A stretch of 47,168 nt of DNA, taken from NCBI GenBank assembly GCA_020431405.1, contig JAGQIK010000371.1, positions 1 through 47,168 of the forward strand, in the 5' to 3' direction. Made by a program: the position numbers and the translations under genes. Source of the DNA: Myxococcales bacterium. Its GTDB lineage: Bacteria; Myxococcota_A; Polyangia; GCA-2747355. Positions 45,355 through 47,168 of the stretch are shown here, in pieces. Within the stretch, counting starts at the first letter, position 1. Every line of letters starts with the position of its first letter. Under the pieces are notes generated by a model that had not been told where the DNA came from, ran no database searches, and saw only the letters and a program-made list of their open reading frames with translations.

Positions 45355-47040
45355 TCATCGCCTCGTCGCGCTGCGGCAGCGCGAGCGCGGCCGCACGACG
45401 AGCAGCCCGAGCAGCAGCAGCAGCGGCAACGCGAGGTCCGCGGCGCCCGCCGTGGCGACGTTGCAGCCGCCGCGCATTTCGCCGCCCGACGCGGGCGCGC
45501 TCGGCCCGGGCGACGTCGGCGTGGTGGGCGTCGTCGGCGTGGTAGGCGTGGTCGGCGTGGTCGGCTCCGGCTCGGGCTGCGGCTCGGGCTCGGGCTGCGG
45601 CGTCTGGCCGCAGTCGGCCGGCACGTCGATGGTCAGCGAGAGCTTGATCGCGCCGTCGCCGGGGCCGCCCGAGTCGGCGAACCAGGTCACGCCCTCTTCG
45701 ACCACGCCGAAGGTCTCTTCGATGGTCTGCGCCTGGCAGTCGTCGGGCGCCTTGATGGTGAAGACGAAGCGCGCCGTCTCGCCGGGCTTGGCCGGCACGT
45801 CGGCGGCGGCCGGACGGTCGGGCGAGACCCAGCTGGCGTCGGCGAGCACGCTCTGGTGGTCGCGCGGCTTGCTGGTGCCGAGGTGCGTCTTGGCGCTCCA
45901 GCTCTTAGCGCCGGTGTTCTTCAGGGTCACGGTGACCGTGGCCGTCTCGCCGGGATGCAGCGACGCGGGCGCCTCGATCTTGGTCACCTCGGCGCGATAG
46001 TTGGGCGTGGGCGGCGGCGGCGGCGGCGTCACCGTGCCGTAGACGGTGATGTGCCACTTGGCTTTGACCTTCGCCCAGGTGTAGACGGCGCTCTTGCCGG
46101 CAGTGTTGGGGTAGGTCGGCTTGTTGCGGTCGCCGTAGGGGTCGTTGACGATCAGGCGCCCGTCGGACGTCGTTCCGCGCAGCGTGATGATGTGCCCGGC
46201 GCTGGTCAGCTGGGTCGAGAGCACGACGATCTTGCCCGCGGCGAGCTTGCTCTGCACCGCGGAGAAGGTGCTCGAGCTCGAGAAGTCGGACTTGAGGTCG
46301 TGCTTCTTGGCGTAGTCCTGCATGCGCCAGGCCCAGGCGGCGCCGTTTTCGGTGCAGTGGCCGTAGGCGCCGTAGGATGTCTTGCCGCTGGCGTCGCCCT
46401 GAGCGCGATCGAAGGTGTAGCCCTTGAAGGTGTACTTCTTGGCGATGTAGTTGCCGTAGTCGCTCACGTGCGAGCTCGGCACGCTGACCGTCACGGGCCA
46501 CTTGTCGAGGCGGTTGAAGTGCTGGATCGCCATCAGCGTCGAGGTCGGGCCGCAGGCCCAGTGCCCGTTGAAGCTGTTGGGGGTGTCGTAGACCTGGTGC
46601 ACGTAGGGCATCGACATCGACGACACGGCGGCGGTCTGACCGGCCGGCGCGGCGGGCAGGCCGCCGATCTTGACGGCGTTGCGCAACAGCTCGAGCGGCG
46701 GCGCGGGCGGCGCACCGGCGACGAGCGGGGCGGCGGCGGCGATGTAGCGCAGCGTTCCGGCTTCGAGGCGCGCAGCGTAGACGGCGCTGGCGCCCGCGAT
46801 GGGCTCGAGCTGACCGTTGTGCAACGCGACGTGCGCCAGCGCGCGCGCCGGCAGGTCGCCGCGGGTGTAGCGCGTCACGACGAGGCGCGCCCGGCTGTCG
46901 AAGCCGAGCACCTCGGCGATGTCGTCGGCGGCCGAGAGGCGCTCGCGGCGGCCGCGCGCGTCGACCGCCAGCAGCCGACCGGCGTAGCGCAGCGGGCCGG
47001 CCTCGCTCGCGCGCGGCGCCTCGCGCAGCGCCACCAGCAA
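45355..47040 (-). CDS. C39-family peptidase with Ig-like domain and MYXO-CTERM-like tail
   Basis: This protein of at least 561 residues is organised as follows: about 140 residues of unknown type; a papain-like C39 peptidase domain with catalytic Cys163 (HWACGPTSTLM), His283 (SAGHIITLRG) and Asp300 (IVNDPYGD); an Ig-like domain of the NBR1 kind (TVTVTLKNTGAKSWSAKTH); a PEPEP and TTP repeat stalk; and a tail of Gly-Gly-Cys526, a hydrophobic helix and Arg-rich end, as in MYXO-CTERM sorting signals. This implies export and surface sorting by a myxosortase. The start is uncertain: TTG at 47040 gives no signal peptide, and upstream to an in-frame TAG at 47157-47159 there is no ATG, GTG or TTG. A CTG start, a frameshift or an assembly fault is possible. 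Confidence 0.85.
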   Translation of the reverse strand: MLVALREAPRASEAGPLRYAGRLLAVDARGRRERLSAADDIAEVLGFDSRARLVVTRYTRGDLPARALAHVALHNGQLEPIAGASAVYAARLEAGTLRYIAAAAPLVAGAPPAPPLELLRNAVKIGGLPAAPAGQTAAVSSMSMPYVHQVYDTPNSFNGHWACGPTSTLMAIQHFNRLDKWPVTVSVPSSHVSDYGNYIAKKYTFKGYTFDRAQGDASGKTSYGAYGHCTENGAAWAWRMQDYAKKHDLKSDFSSSSTFSAVQSKLAAGKIVVLSTQLTSAGHIITLRGTTSDGRLIVNDPYGDRNKPTYPNTAGKSAVYTWAKVKAKWHITVYGTVTPPPPPPTPNYRAEVTKIEAPASLHPGETATVTVTLKNTGAKSWSAKTHLGTSKPRDHQSVLADASWVSPDRPAAADVPAKPGETARFVFTIKAPDDCQAQTIEETFGVVEEGVTWFADSGGPGDGAIKLSLTIDVPADCGQTPQPEPEPQPEPEPTTPTTPTTPTTPTTPTSPGPSAPASGGEMRGGCNVATAGAADLALPLLLLLGLLVVRPRSRCRSATRR

Positions 47041-47168
47041 GCGGCCGTCGGCGGCGACGCGCGGCGGCGCGAGCGCCTGGTCGGCGCGCGCGGTGGAGAG
47101 GCCGCGGGATGCGGCGAGGCCAGAGGACAGCAGGGCGTGGTGGAGGGGCAGAGTCTAGATCCCGGAGC

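Overview
The window is about 47 kb of high-GC DNA, densely packed with single-copy chromosomal genes on both strands. I see no rRNA, tRNA, CRISPR array, transposase or phage gene. The content points to Myxococcota (former Deltaproteobacteria). The evidence is a C39-type protease ending in a MYXO-CTERM-like tail (Cys, hydrophobic helix, Arg-rich end), a transmembrane Ser/Thr kinase, a TIGR02996/LRR protein, many lipoproteins with Asp/Ser/Pro-rich linkers, a canonical sigma-54 promoter and several two-component proteins. The gene set looks like a free-living Gram-negative core/accessory chromosome; the species cannot be named from the sequence.

Left part (1-15.8 kb): an Omp85-type barrel, a VOC protein, a VWA lipoprotein, a degenerate PilZ-like protein, a DUF362 protein, a sigma-54-driven small secreted protein, a MORN-repeat lipoprotein, glyA, a TIGR02996/LRR protein, an exonuclease-GIY-YIG fusion with an eroded exonuclease site, and a large secreted propeller-like protein.

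Middle (15.8-32.4 kb), almost all on the minus strand: a beta-helix lipoprotein; a Ycf46-like AAA+ ATPase divergent from a TerB-like gene; a lipoprotein/ferritin-like/polytopic-membrane trio; then a six-gene operon read from 30136 down to 22752. Its order is PspA/IM30, an inner-membrane-anchored substrate-binding protein fused to an OmpA peptidoglycan-binding domain, a NitT/TauT-type permease, its ATPase with a roughly 110-residue acidic repeat tail, a two-TM coiled-coil protein, and a double zinc-ribbon/propeller protein. An OmpR-type regulator/HAMP kinase pair lies immediately upstream on the same strand. I consider this block the best candidate for an undescribed system: an ABC module physically linked to the cell wall and to the PspA membrane-stress machinery.

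Right part (32.5-47 kb): a CinA-N/MoCF protein, a PAS hybrid kinase, an amidase, overlapping 2-oxoacid dehydrogenase E1 alpha/beta genes, a Ser/Thr kinase whose outside domain is a PhnD-like binding protein, pyrR-pyrB, a nested inverted-repeat element, a flap-endonuclease-like gene, a HELCH metallopeptidase-like gene, a kelch secreted protein, and the C39/MYXO-CTERM protein at the right edge. The coding regions are tight; the longest gap without a gene is 299 bp (7448-7746), which carries divergent promoters.
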